Shown in pieces: positions 31,301-46,300 of a stretch of 64,000 nucleotides of DNA (within the stretch, counting starts at the first letter, position 1; every line of letters starts with the position of its first letter). The notes under the pieces are model-generated. The model ran no database searches. It saw only the letters and a program-made list of their open reading frames with translations, and had not been told where the DNA came from. The position numbers were made by a program, and so were the translations under genes. Origin of the DNA: Forficula auricularia (Eukaryota > Arthropoda > Insecta > Dermaptera > Forficulidae); contig JALMQS010000841.1 in NCBI GenBank assembly GCA_024734495.1, positions 4,704,465-4,768,464 of the forward strand, in the 5' to 3' direction.

Positions 31301-34300
31301 AAATTTTAAAATTTGTATCCGGGTACCAGGAGCGAACAGCAGTGTACTTTCCTTCCCGCCAATTTAATTTTCATTGACTTTTTATGAACAAAAATTTTGT
31401 CAATCTCAAGAGTAGGTGAAATGAAAGAAATCAGCAAGCAACAGTAGAATCGAGTTTCATTTCAAGAATCATCGTTACTTTTCATATGGATTTTTAAACA
31501 ATTTTTCCTACCCGAGAATAGATCAATGAATATACTTTTTTAATCTGTATAAGTTGAGCTGGCGTTGAAGCAACATTATAGCGACCCAATTGGAGCCTTG
31601 AAATCAAGCGTTAAGCATTGATTTTCTTAAAATTTTTAAAATTTGTATCCGGGTACCAGGAGCGAACAGCAGTGTACTTTCCTTCCCGCCAATTTAATTT
31701 TCATTGACTTTTTATGAACAAAAATTTTGTCAATCTCAAGAGTAGGTGAAATGAAAGAAATCAGCAAACAACAGTAGAATCGAGTTTCATTTCAAGAATC
31801 ATCGTTACTTTTCATATAGATTTTTAAACAATTTTTCCTACCCGAGAATAGATCAATGAATATACTTTTTTAATCTGTATAAGTTGAGCTGGCGTTGAAG
31901 CAACATTATAGCGACCCAATTGGAGCCTTGAAATCAAGCGTTAAGCATTGATTTTCTTAAAATTTTTAAAATTTGTATCCGGGTACCAGGAGCGAACAGC
32001 AGTGTACTTTCCTTCCCGCCAATTTAATTTTCATTGACTTTTTATGAACAAAAATTTTGTCAATCTCAAGAGTAGGTGAAATGAAAGAAATCAGCAAGCA
32101 ACAGTAGAATCGAGTTTCATTTCAAGAATCATCGTTACTTTTCATATGGATTTTTAAACAATTTTTTCCTACCCGAGAATAGATCAATGAATATATTTTT
32201 TTAATCTGTATAAGTTGAGCTGGCGTTGAAGCAACATTATAGCGACCCAATTGGAGCCTTGAAATCAAGCGTTAAGCATTGATTTTTTTAAAATTTTTAA
32301 AATTTGTATCCGGGTACCAGGAGCGAACAGCAGTGTACTTTCCTTACCGCCAATTTAATTTTCATTGACTTTTTATGAACAAAAATTTTGTCAATCTCAA
32401 GAGTAGGTGAAATGAAAGAAATCAGCAAGCAACAGTAGAATCGAGTTTTATTTCAAGAATCATCGTTACTTTTCATATGGATTTTTAAACAATTTTTCCT
32501 ACCCGAGAATAGATCAATGAATATACTTTTTTAATCTGTATAAGTTGAGCTGGCGTTGAAGCAACATTATAGCGACCCAATTGGAGCCTTGAAATCAAGC
32601 GTTAAGCATTGATTTTCTTAAAATTTTTAAAATTTGTATCCGGGTACCAGGAGCGAACAGCAGTGTACTTTCCTTCCCGCCAATTTAATTTTCATTGAGA
32701 ATATACTTTTTTAATCTGTATAAGTTGAGCTGGCGTTGAAGCAACATTATAGCGACCCAATTGGAGCCTTGAAATCAAGCGTTAAGCATTGATTTTCTTA
32801 AAATTTTTAAAATTTGTATCCGGGTACCAGGAGCGAACAGCAGTGTACTTTCCTTCCCGCCAATTTAATTTTCATTGACTTTTTATGAACAAAAATTTTG
32901 TCAATCTCAAGAGTAGGTGAAATGAAAGAAATCAGCAAACAACAGTAGAATCGAGTTTCATTTCAAGAATCATCGTTACTTTTCATATGGATTTTTAAAC
33001 AATTTTTCCTACCCGAGAATAGATCAATGAATATATTTTTTTAATCTGTATAAGTTGAGCTGGCGTTGAAGCAACATTATAGCGACCCAATTGGAGCCTT
33101 GAAATCAAGCGTTAAGCATTGATTTTCTTAAAATTTTTAAAATTTGTATCCGGGTACCAGGAGCGAACAGCAGTGTACTTTCCTTCCCGCCAATTTAATT
33201 TTTCATTGACTTTTTATGAACAAAAATTTTGTCAATCTCAAGAGTAGGTGAAATGAAAGAAATCAGCAAGCAACAGTAGAATCGAGTTTCATTTCAAGAA
33301 TCATCGTTACTTTTCATATGGATTTTTAAACAATTTTTCCTACCCGAGAATAGATCAATGAATATATTTTTAATCTGTATAAGTTGAGCTGGCGTTGAAG
33401 CAACATTATAGCGACCCAATTGGAGCCTTGAAATCAAGCGTTAAGCATTGATTTTCTTAAAATTTTTAAAATTTGTATCCGGGTACCAGGAGCGAACAGC
33501 AGTGTACTTTCCTTCCGCCAATTTAATTTTCATTGACTTTTTATGAACAAAAATTTTGTCAATCTCAAGAGTAGGTGAAATGAAAGAAATCAGCAAGCAA
33601 CAGTAGAATCGAGTTTCATTTCAAGAATCATCGTTACTTTTCATATGGATTTTTTAAACAATTTTTCCTACCCGAGAATAGATCAATGAATATACTTTTT
33701 TAATCTGTATAAGTTGAGCTGGCGTTGAAGCAACATTATAGCGACCCAATTGGAGCCTTGAAATCAAGCGTTAAGCATTGATTTTCTTAAAATTTTTAAA
33801 ATTTGTATCCGGGTACCAGGAGCGAACAGCAGTGTACTTTCCTTTACGCCAATTTAATTTTCATTGACTTTTTATGAACAAAAATTTTGTCAATCTCAAG
33901 AGTAGGTGAAATGAAAGAAATCAGCAAACAACAGTAGAATCGAGTTTCATTTCAAGAATCATCGTTACTTTTCATATAGATTTTTAAACAATTTTTCCTA
34001 CCCGAGAATAGATCAATGAATATACTTTTTTAATCTGTATAAGTTGAGCTGGCGTTGAAGCAACATTATAGCGACCCAATTGGAGCCTTGAAATCAAGCT
34101 TTCCTTCCCGCCGGTTTAATTTTCATTGACTTTTTATGAACAAAAATTTTGTCAATCTCAAGAGTAGGTAGAAATGGAAGAAATCAGCAAGCAACAGTAG
34201 AATCGAGTTTCATTTCAAGAATCATCGTTACTTTTCATATGGATTTTTAAACAATTTTTCCTACCCGAGAATAGATCAATGAATATATTTTTTAATCTGT

Positions 34301-37300
34301 ATAAGTTGAGCTGGCGTTGAAGCAACATTATAGCGACCCAATTGGAGCCTTGAAATCAAGCGTTAAGCATTGATTTTCTTAAAATTTTAAAATTTGTATC
34401 CGGGTACCAGGAGCGAACAGCAGTGTACTTTCCTTCCGCCAATTTAATTTTCATTGACTTTTTATGAACAAAAATTTTGTCAATCTCAAGAGTAGGTGAA
34501 ATGAAAGAAATCAGCAAGCAACAGTAGAATCGAGTTTCATTTCAAGAATCATCGTTACTTTTCATATGGATTTTTAAACAATTTTTCCTACCCGAGAATA
34601 GATCAATGAATATACTTTTTAATCTGTATAAGTTGAGCTGGCGTTGAAGCAACATTATAGCGACCCAATTGGAGCCTTGAAATCAAGCGTTAAGCATTGA
34701 TTTTTTTAAAATTTTTAAAATTTGTATCCGGGTACCAGGAGCGAACAGCAGTGTACTTTCCTTACCGCCAATTTAATTTTCATTGACTTTTATGAACAAA
34801 AATTTTGTCAATCTCAAGAGTAGGTGAAATGAAAGAAATCAGCAAGCAACAGTAGAATCGAGTTTCATTTCAAGAATCATCGTTACTTTTCATATGGATT
34901 TTTAAACAATTTTTCCTACCCGAGAATAGATCAATGAATATATTTTTTAATCTGTATAAGTTGAGCTGGCGTTGAAGCAACATTATAGCGACCCAATTGG
35001 AGCCTTGAAATCAAGCGTTAAGCATTGATTTTCTTAAAATTTTTAAAATTTGTATCCGGGTACCAGGAGCGAACAGCAGTGTACTTTCCTTCCGCCAATT
35101 TAATTTTCATTGACTTTTTATGAACAAAAATTTTGTCAATCTCAAGAGTAGGTGAAATGAAAGAAATCAGCAAACAACAGTAGAATCGAGTTTCATTTCA
35201 AGAATCATCGTTACTTTTCATATGGATTTTTAAACAATTTTTCCTACCCGAGAATAGATCAATGAATATATTTTTTTAATCTGTATAAGTTGAGCTGGCA
35301 TTTTTAAACAATTTTTCCTACCCGAGAATAGATCAATGAATATATTTTTTTAATCTGTATAAGTTGAGCTGGCGTTGAAGCAACATTATAGCGACCCAAT
35401 TGGAGCCTTGAAATCAAGCGTTAAGCATTGATTTTCTTAAAATTTTAAAATTTGTATCCGGGTACCAGGAGCGAACAGCAGTGTACTTTCCTTCCCGCCA
35501 ATTTAATTTTCATTGACTTTTTATGAACAAAAATTTTGTCAATCTCAAGAGTAGGTGAAATGAAAGAAATCAGCAAACAACAGTAGAATCGAGTTTCATT
35601 TCAAGAATCATCGTTACTTTTCATATGGATTTTTAAACAATTTTTCCTACCCGAGAATAGATCAATGAATATATTTTTTTAATCTGTATAAGTTGAGCTG
35701 GCGTTGAAGCAACATTATAGCGACCCAATTGGAGCCTTGAAATCAAGCGTTAAGCATTGATTTTTTTAAAATTTTTAAAATTTGTATCCGGGTACCAGGA
35801 GCGAACAGCAGTGTACTTTCCTTACCGCGAATTTAATTTTCATTGACTTTTTATGAACAAAAATTTTGTCAATCTCAAGAGTAGGTGAAATGAAAGAAAT
35901 CAGCAAGCAACAGTAGAATCGAGTTTTATTTCAAGAATCATCGTTACTTTTCATATGGATTTTTAAACAATTTTTCCTACCCGAGAATAGATCAATGAAT
36001 ATATTTTTTTAATCTGTATAAGTTGAGCTGGCGTTGAAGCAACATTATAGCGACCCAATTGGAGCCTTGAAATCAAGCGTTAAGCATTGATTTTCTTAAA
36101 ATTTTTAAAATTTGTATCCGGGTACCAGGAGCGAACAGCAGTGTACTTTCCTTCCCGCCAATTTAATTTTCATTGACTTTTTATGAACAAAAATTTTGTC
36201 AATCTCAAGAGTAGGTGAAATGAAAGAAATCAGCAAGCAACAGTAGAATCGAGTTTCATTTCAAGAATCATCGTTACTTTTCATATGGATTTTTAAACAA
36301 TTTTTCCTACCCGAGAATAGATCAATGAATATATTTTTTTAATCTGTATAAGTTGAGCTGGCGTTGAAGCAACATTATAGCGACCCAATTGGAGCCTTGA
36401 AATCAAGCGTTAAGCATTGATTTTCTTAAAATTTTTAAAATTTGTATCCGGGTACCAGGAGCGAACAGCAGTGTACTTTCCTTCCCGCCAATTTAATTTT
36501 CATTGACTTTTTATGAACAAAAATTTTGTCAATCTCAAGAGTAGGTGAAATGAAAGAAATCAGCAAGCAACAGTAGAATCGAGTTTCATTTCAAGAATCA
36601 TCGTTACTTTTCATATGGATTTTTAAACAATTTTTCCTACCCGAGAATAGATCAATGAATATATTTTTTTAATCTGTATAAGTTGAGCTGGCGTTGAAGC
36701 AACATTATAGCGACCCAATTGGAGCCTTGAAATCAAGCGTTAAGCATTGATTTTCTTAAAATTTTTAAAATTTGTATCCGGGTACCAGGAGCGAACAGCA
36801 GTGTACTTTCCTTCCCGCCAATTTAATTTTCATTGACTTTTTATGAACAAAAATTTTGTCAATCTCAAGAGTAGGTGAAATGAAAGAAATCAGCAAGCAA
36901 CAGTAGAATCGAGTTTCATTTCAAGAATCATCGTTACTTTTCATATGGATTTTTAAACAATTTTTCCTACCCGAGAATAGATCAATGAATATATTTTTTT
37001 AATCTGTATAAGTTGAGCTGGCGTTGAAGCAACATTATAGCGACCCAATTGGAGCCTTGAAATCAAGCGTTAAGCATTGATTTTCTTAAAATTTTTAAAA
37101 TTTGTATCCGGGTACCAGGAGCGAACAGCAGTGTACTTTCCTTCCCGCCAATTTAATTTTCATTGACTTTTTATGAACAAAAATTTTGTCAATCTCAAGA
37201 GTAGGTGAAATGAAAGAAATCAGCAAGCAACAGTAGAATCGAGTTTCATTTCAAGAATCATCGTTACTTTTCATATGGATTTTTAAACAATTTTTTCCTA

Positions 37301-40300
37301 CCCGAGAATAGATCAATGAATATATTTTTTAATCTGTATAAGTTGAGCTGGCGTTGAAGCAACATTATAGCGACCCAATTGGAGCCTTGAAATCAAGCGT
37401 TAAGCATTGATTTTCTTAAAATTTTTAAAATTTGTATCCGGGTACCAGGAGCGAACAGCAGTGTACTTTCCTTACCGCCAATTTAATTTTCATTGACTTT
37501 TTATGAACAAAAATTTTGTCAATCTCAAGAGTAGGTGAAATGAAAGAAATCAGCAAGCAACAGTAGAATCGAGTTTCATTTCAAGAATCATCGTTACTTT
37601 TCATATGGATTTTTAAACAATTTTTCCTACCCGAGAATAGATCAATGAATATATTTTTTTAATCTGTATAAGTTGAGCTGGCGTTGAAGCAACATTATAG
37701 CGACCCAATTGGAGCCTTGAAATCAAGCGTTAAGCATTGATTTTCTTAAAATTTTTAAAATTTGTATCCGGGTACCAGGAGCGAACAGCAGTGTACTTTC
37801 CTTCCCGCCAATTTAATTTTCATTGACTTTTTATGAACAAAAATTTTGTCAATCTCAAGAGTAGGTGAAATGAAAGAAATCAGCAAGCAACAGTAGAATC
37901 GAGTTTCATTTCAAGAATCATCGTTACTTTTCATATGGATTTTTAAACAATTTTTCCTACCCGAGAATAGATCAATGAATATATTTTTTTAATCTGTATA
38001 AGTTGAGCTGGCGTTGAAGCAACATTATAGCGACCCAATTGGAGCCTTGAAATCAAGCGTTAAGCATTGATTTTCTTAAAATTTTTAAAATTTGTATCCG
38101 GGTACCAGGAGCGAACAGCAGTGTACTTTCCTTCCCGCCAATTTAATTTTTCATTGACTTTTTATGAACAAAAATTTTGTCAATCTCAAGAGTAGGTGAA
38201 ATGAAAGAAATCAGCAAGCAAACAGTAGAATCGAGTTTCATTTCAAGAATCATCGTTACTTTTCATATGGATTTTTAAACAATTTTTCCTACCCGAGAAT
38301 AGATCAATGAATATATCTTTTTAATCTGTATAAGTTGAGCTGGCGTTGAAGCAACATTATAGCGACCCAATTGGAGCCTTGAAATCAAGCGTTAAGCCAA
38401 GCAACAGTAGAATCGAGTTTCATTTCAAGAATCATCGTTACTTTTCATATGGATTTTTTAAACAATTTTTCCTACCCGAGAATAGATCAATGAATATATT
38501 TTTTAATCTGTATAAGTTGAGCTGGCGTTGAAGCAACATTATAGCGACCCAATTGGAGCCTTGAAATCAAGCGTTAAGCATTGATTTTCTTAAAATTTTT
38601 AAAATTTGTATCCGGGTACCAGGAGCGAACAGCAGTGTACTTTCCTTCCCGCCAATTTAATTTTCATTGACTTTTTATGAACAAAAATTTTGTCAATCTC
38701 AAGAGTAGGTGAAATGAAAGAAATCAGCAAGCAACAGTAGAATCGAGTTTCATTTCAAGAATCATCGTTACTTTTCATATGGATTTTTAAACAATTTTTC
38801 CTACCCGAGAATAGATCAATGAATATATTTTTTAATCTGTATAAGTTGAGCTGGCGTTGAAGCAACATTATAGCGACCCAATTGGAGCCTTGAAATCAAG
38901 CGTTAAGCATTGATTTTCTTAAAATTTTAAAATTTGTATCCGGGTACCAGGAGCGAACAGCAGTGTACTTTCCTTCCCGCCAATTTAATTTTCATTGACT
39001 TTTTATGAACAAAAATTTTGTCAATCTCAAGAGTAGGTGAAATGAAAGAAATCAGCAAGCAACAGTAGAATCGAGTTTCATTTCAAGAATCATCGTTACT
39101 TTTCATATGGATTTTTAAACAATTTTTCCTACCCGAGAATAGATCAATGAATATATTTTTTTAATCTGTATAAGTTGAGCTGGCGTTGAAGCAACATTAT
39201 AGCGACCCAATTGGAGCCTTGAAATCAAGCGTTAAGCATTGATTTTCTTAAAATTTTTAAAATTTGTATCCGGGTACCAGGAGCGAACAGCAGTGTACTT
39301 TCCTTCCCGCCAATTTAATTTTCATTGACTTTTTATGAACAAAAATTTTGTCAATCTCAAGAGTAGGTGAAATGAAAGAAATCAGCAAGCAACAGTAGAA
39401 TCGAGTTTCATTTCAAGAATCATCGTTACTTTTCATATGGATTTTTAAACAATTTTTCCTACCCGAGAATAGATCAATGAATATATTTTTTTAATCTGTA
39501 TAAGTTGAGCTGGCGTTGAAGCAACATTATAGCGACCCAATTGGAGCCTTGAAATCAAGCGTTAAGCATTGATTTTCTTAAAACTTTTAAAATTTGTATC
39601 CGGGTACCAGGAGCGAACAGCAGTGTATGGCGTTGAAGCAACATTATAGCGACCCAATTGGAGCCTTGAAATCAAGCGTTAAGCATTGATTTTCTTAAAA
39701 TTTTAAAATTTGTATCCGGGTACCAGGAGCGAACAGCAGTGTACTTTCCTTCCCGCCAATTTAATTTTCATTGACTTTTTATGAACAAAAATTTTGTCAA
39801 TCTCAAGAGTAGGTGAAATGAAAGAAATCAGCAAACAACAGTAGAATCGAGTTTCATTTCAAGAATCATCGTTACTTTTCATATGGATTTTTAAACAATT
39901 TTCCTACCCGAGAATAGATCAATGAATATATTTTTTTAATCTGTATAAGTTGAGCTGGCGTTGAAGCAACATTATAGCGACCCAATTGGAGCCTTGAAAT
40001 CAAGCGTTAAGCATTGATTTTTTTAAAATTTTTAAAATTTGTATCCGGGTACCAGGAGCGAACAGCAGTGTACTTTCCTTCCCGCCAATTTAATTTTTCA
40101 TTGACTTTTTATGAACAAAAATTTTGTCAATCTCAAGAGTAGGTGAAATGAAAGAAATCAGCAAGCAACAGTAGAATCGAGTTTCATTTCAAGAATCATC
40201 GTTACTTTTCATATGGATTTTAAACAATTTTTCCTACCCGAGAATAGATCAATGAATATATTTTTAATCTGTATAAGTTGAGCTGGCGTTGAAGCAACAT

Positions 40301-43300
40301 TATAGCGACCCAATTGGAGCCTTGAAATCAAGCGTTAAGCATTGATTTTTCTTAAAATTTTTAAAATTTGTATCCGGGTACCAGGAGCGAACAGCAGTGT
40401 ACTTTCCTTCCCGCCAATTTAATTTTCATTGACTTTTTATGAACAAAAATTTTGTCAATCTCAAGAGTAGGTGAAATGAAAGAAATCAGCAAGCAACAGT
40501 AGAATCGAGTTTCATTTCAAGAATCATCGTTACTTTTCATATGGATTTTTAAACAATTTTTCCTACCCGAGAATAGATCAATGAATATATTTTTTTAATC
40601 TGTATAAGTTGAGCTGGCGTTGAAGCAGCATTATAGCGACCCAATTGGAGCCTTGAAATCAAGCGTTAAGCATTGATTTTCTTAAAATTTTTAAAATTTG
40701 TATCCGGGTACCAGGAGCGAACAGCAGTGTACTTTCCTTCCGCCAATTTAATTTTCATTGACTTTTTTATGAACAAAAATTTTGTCAATCTCAAGAGTAG
40801 GTGAAATGAAAGAAATCAGCAAGCAACAGTAGAATCGAGTTTCATTTCAAGAATCATCGTTACTTTTCATATGGATTTTTAAACAATTTTTCCTACCCGA
40901 GAATAGATCAATGAATATATTTTTTTAATCTGTATAAGTTGAGCTGGCGTTGAAGCAACATTATAGCGACCCAATTGGAGCCTTGAAATCAAGCGTTAAG
41001 CATTGATTTTCTTAAAATTTTTAAAATTTGTATCCGGGTACCAGGAGCGAACAGCAGTGTACTTTCCTTCCCGCCAATTTAATTTTCATTGACTTTTTAT
41101 GAACAAAAATTTTGTCAATCTCAAGAGTAGGTGAAATGAAAGAAATCAGCAAGCAACAGTAGAATCGAGTTTCATTTCAAGAATCATCGTTACTTTTCAT
41201 ATGGATTTTAAACAATTTTTCCTACCCGAGAATAGATCAATGAATATATTTTTTTAATCTGTATAAGTTGAGTTGGGGTTAGGAAGCAACGCATTATAGC
41301 GACCCAATTGGAGCCTTGAAATCAAGCCAATCTCAAGAGTAGGTGAAATGAAAGAAATCAGCAAACAACAGTAGAATCGAGTTTCATTTCAAGAATCATC
41401 GTTACTTTTCATATAGATTTTTAAACAATTTTTCCTACCCGAGAATAGATCAATGAATATACTTTTTTAATCTGTATAAGTTGAGCTGGCGTTGAAGCAA
41501 CATTATAGCGACCCAATTGGAGCCTTGAAATCAAGCGTTAAGCATTGATTTTCTTAAAATTTTTAAAATTTGTATCCGGGTACCAGGAGCGAACAGCAGT
41601 GTACTTTCCTTCCCGCCAATTTAATTTTCATTGACTTTTTATGAACAAAAATTTTGTCAATCTCAAGAGTAGGTGAAATGAAAGAAATCAGCAAGCAACA
41701 GTAGAATCGAGTTTCATTTCAAGAATCATCGTTACTTTTCATATGGATTTTTAAACAATTTTTCCTACCCGAGAATAGATCAATGAATATATTTTTTTAA
41801 TCTGTATAAGTTGAGCTGGCGTTGAAGCAACATTATAGCGACCCAATTGGAGCCTTGAAATCAAGCGTTAAGCATTGATTTTCTTAAAATTTTTAAAATT
41901 TGTATCCGGGTACCAGGAGCGAACAGCAGTGTACTTTCCTTCCGCCAATTTAATTTTTCATTGACTTTTTATGAACAAAAATTTTGTCAATCTCAAGAGT
42001 AGGTGAAATGAAAGAAATCAGCAAGCAACAGTAGAATCGAGTTTCATTTCAAGAATCATCGTTACTTTTCATATGGATTTTTAAACAATTTTTCCTACCC
42101 GAGAATAGATCAATGAATATATTTTTTTAATCTGTATAAGTTGAGCTGGCGTTGAAGCAACATTATAGCGACCCAATTGGAGCCTTGAAATCAAGCGTTA
42201 AGCATTGATTTTCTTAAAATTTTTAAAATTTGTATCCGGGTACCAGGAGCGAACAGCAGTGTACTTTCCTTCCCGCCAATTTAATTTTCATTGACTTTTT
42301 ATGAACAAAAATTTTGTCAATCTCAAGAGTAGGTGAAATGAAAGAAATCAGCAAGCAACAGTAGAATCGAGTTTCATTTCAAGAATCATCGTTACTTTTC
42401 ATATGGATTTTTAAACAATTTTTCCTACCCGAGAATAGATCAATGAATATACTTTTTTAATCTGTATAAGTTGAGCTGGCGTTGAAGCAACATTATAGCG
42501 ACCCAATTGGAGCCTTGAAATCAAGCGTTAAGCATTGATTTTCTTAAAATTTTTAAAATTTGTATCCGGGTACCAGGAGCGAACAGCAGTGTACTTTCCT
42601 TACCGCCAATTTAATTTTCATTGACTTTTTATGAACAAAAATTTTGTCAATCTCAAGAGTAGGTGAAATGAAAGAAATCAGCAAGCAACAGTAGAATCGA
42701 GTTTCATTTCAAGAATCATCGTTACTTTTCATATGGATTTTTAAACAATTTTTCCTACCCGAGAATAGATCAATGAATATATTTTTTTAATCTGTATAAG
42801 TTGAGCTGGCGTTGAAGCAACATTATAGCGACCCAATTGGAGCCTTGAAATCAAGCGTTAAGCATTGATTTTCTTAAAATTTTTAAAATTTGTATCCGGG
42901 TACCAGGAGCGAACAGCAGTGTACTTTCCTTCCAGCCAATTTAATTTTCATTGACTTTTTATGAACAAAAATTTTGTCAATCTCAAGAGTAGGTGAAATG
43001 AAAGAAATCAGCAAACAACAGTAGAATCGAGTTTCATTTCAAGAATCATCGTTACTTTTCATATGGATTTTTAAACAATTTTTCCTACCCGAGAATAGAT
43101 CAATGAATATATTTTTTTAATCTGTATAAGTTGAGCTGGCGTTGAAGCAACATTATAGCGACCCAATTGGAGCCTTGAAATCAAGCGTTAAGCATTGATT
43201 TTTCTTAAAATTTTTAAAATTTGTATCCGGGTACCAGGAGCGAACAGCAGTGTACTTTCCTTCCCGCCAATTTAATTTTCATTGACTTTTTATGAACAAA

Positions 43301-46300
43301 AATTTTGTCAATCTCAAGAGTAGGTGAAATGAAAGAAATCAGCAAGCAACAGTAGAATCGAGTTTCATTTCAAGAATCATCGTTACTTTTCATATGGATT
43401 TTTAAACAATTTTTCCTACCCGAGAATAGATCAATGAATATATTTTTTTAATCTGTATAAGTTGAGCTGGCGTTGAAGCAACATTATAGCGACCCAAATG
43501 GAGCCTTGAAATCAAGCTGGCGTTGAAGCAACATTATAGCGACCCAATTGGAGCCTTGAAATCAAGCGTTAAGCATTGATTTTCTTAAAATTTTAAAATT
43601 TGTATCCGGGTACCAGGAGCGAACAGCAGTGTACTTTCCTTCCCGCCAATTTAATTTTCATTGACTTTTTATGAACAAAAATTTTGTCAATCTCAAGAGT
43701 AGGTGAAATGAAAGAAATCAGCAAGCAACAGTAGAATCGAGTTTCATTTCAAGAATCATCGTTACTTTTCATATGGATTTTTAAACAATTTTTCCTACCC
43801 GAGAATAGATCAATGAATATATTTTTTTAATCTGTATAAGTTGAGCTGGCGTTGAAGCAACATTATAGCGACCCAATTGGAGCCTTGAAATCAAGCGTTA
43901 AGCATTGATTTTCTTAAAAATTTTAAAATTTGTATCCGGGTACCAGGAGCGAACAGCAGTGTACTTTCCTTCCCGCCAACTTAATTTTCATTGACTTTTT
44001 ATGAACAAAAATTTTGTCAATCTCAAGAGTAGGTGAAATGAAAGAAATCAGCAAGCAACAGTAGAATCGAGTTTCATTTCAAGAATCATCGTTACTTTTC
44101 ATATGGATTTTTAAACAATTTTTCCTACCCGAGAATAGATCAATGAATATATTTTTTTAATCTGTATAAGTTGAGCTGGCGTTGAAGCAACATTATAGCG
44201 ACCCAATTGGAGCCTTGAAATCAAGCGTTAAGCATTGATTTTCTTAAAATTTTTAAAATTTGTATCCGGGTACCAGGAGCGAACAGCAGTGTACTTTCCT
44301 TCCCGCCAATTTAATTTTTCATTGACTTTTTATGAACAAAAATTTTGTCAATCTCAAGAGTAGGTGAAATGAAAGAAATCAGCAAGCAACAGTAGAATCG
44401 AGTTTCATTTCAAGAATCATCGTTACTTTTCATATGGATTTTTAAACAATTTTTCCTACCCGAGAATAGATCAATGAATATACTTTTTTAATCTGTATAA
44501 GTTGAGCTGGCGTTGAAGCAACATTATAGCGACCCAATTGGAGCCTTGAAATCAAGCGTTAAGCATTGATTTTCTTAAAATTTTAAAATTTGTATCCGGG
44601 TACCAGGAGCGAACAGCAGTGTACTTTCCTTACCGCCAATTTAATTTTCATTGACTTTTTATGAACAAAAAATTTTGTCAATCTCAAGAGTAGGTGAAAT
44701 GAAAGAAATCAGCAAGCAACAGTAGAATCGAGTTTCATTTCAAGAATCATCGTTACTTTTCATATGGATTTTTAAACAATTTTTCCTACCCGAGAATAGA
44801 TCAATGAATATATTTTTTTAATCTGTATAAGTTGAGCTGGCGTTGAAGCAACATTATAGCGACCCAATTGGAGCCTTGAAATCAAGCGTTAAGCATTGAT
44901 TTTCTTAAAATTTTTAAAATTTGTATCCGGGTACCAGGAGCGAACAGCAGTGTACTTTCCTTCCTGCCAATTTAATTTTCATTGACTTTTTATGAACAAA
45001 AATTTTGTCAATCTCAAGAGTAGGTGAAATGAAAGAAATCAGCAAACAACAGTAGAATCGAGTTTCATTTCAAGAATCATCGTTACTTTTCATATGGATT
45101 TTTAAACAATTTTTCCTACCCGAGAATAGATCAATGAATATATTTTTTTAATCTGTATAAGTTGAGCTGGCGTTGAAGCAACATTATAGCGACCCAATTG
45201 GAGCCTTGAAATCAAGCGTTAAGCATTGATTTTCTTAAAATTTTTAAAATTTGTATCCGGGTACCAGGAGCGAACAGCAGTGTACTTTCCTTCCCGCCAA
45301 TTTAATTTTCATTGACTTTTTATGAACAAAAATTTTGTCAATCTCAAGAGTAGGTGAAATGAAAGAAATCAGCAAGCAACAGTAGAATCGAGTTTCATTT
45401 CAAGAATCATCGTTACTTTTCATATGGATTTTTAAACAATTTTTCCTACCAGAGAATAGATCAATGAATATATTTTTTTAATCTGTATAAGTTGAGCTGG
45501 CGTTGAAGCAACATTATAGCGACCCAATTGGAGCCTTGAAATCAAGCGTTAAGCATTGATTTTTTTAAAATTTTTAAAATTTGTATCCGGGTACCAGGAG
45601 CGAACAGCAGTGTACTTTCCTTCCCGCCAATTTAATTTTTCATTGACTTTTTATGAACAAAAATTTTGTCAATCTCAAGAGTAGGTGAAATGAAAGAAAT
45701 CAGCAAGCAACAGTAGAATCGAGTTTCATTTCAAGAATCATCGTTACTTTTCATATGGATTTTTAAACAATTTTTCCTACCCGAGAATAGATCAATGAAT
45801 ATATTTTTTTAATCTGTATAAGTTGAGCTGGCGTTGAAGCAACATTATAGCGACCCAATTGGAGCCTTGAAATCAAGCGTTAAGCATTGATTTTCTTAAA
45901 ATTTTTAAAATTTGTATCCGGGTACCAGGAGCGAACAGCAGTGTACTTTCCTTCCCGCCAATTTAATTTTCATTGACTTTTTATGAACAAAAATTTTGTC
46001 AATCTCAAGAGTAGGTGAAATGAAAGAAATCAGCAAGCAACAGTAGAATCGAGTTTCATTTCAAGAATCATCGTTACTTTTCATATGGATTTTTAAACAA
46101 TTTTTCCTACCCGAGAATAGATCAATGAATATATTTTTAATCTGTATAAGTTGAGCTGGCGTTGAAGCAACATTATAGCGACCCAATTGGAGCCTTGAAA
46201 TCAAGCGTTAAGCATTGATTTTCTTAAAATTTTTAAAATTTGTATCCGGGTACCAGGAGCGAACAGCAGTGTACTTTCCTTCCCGCCAATTTAATTTTCA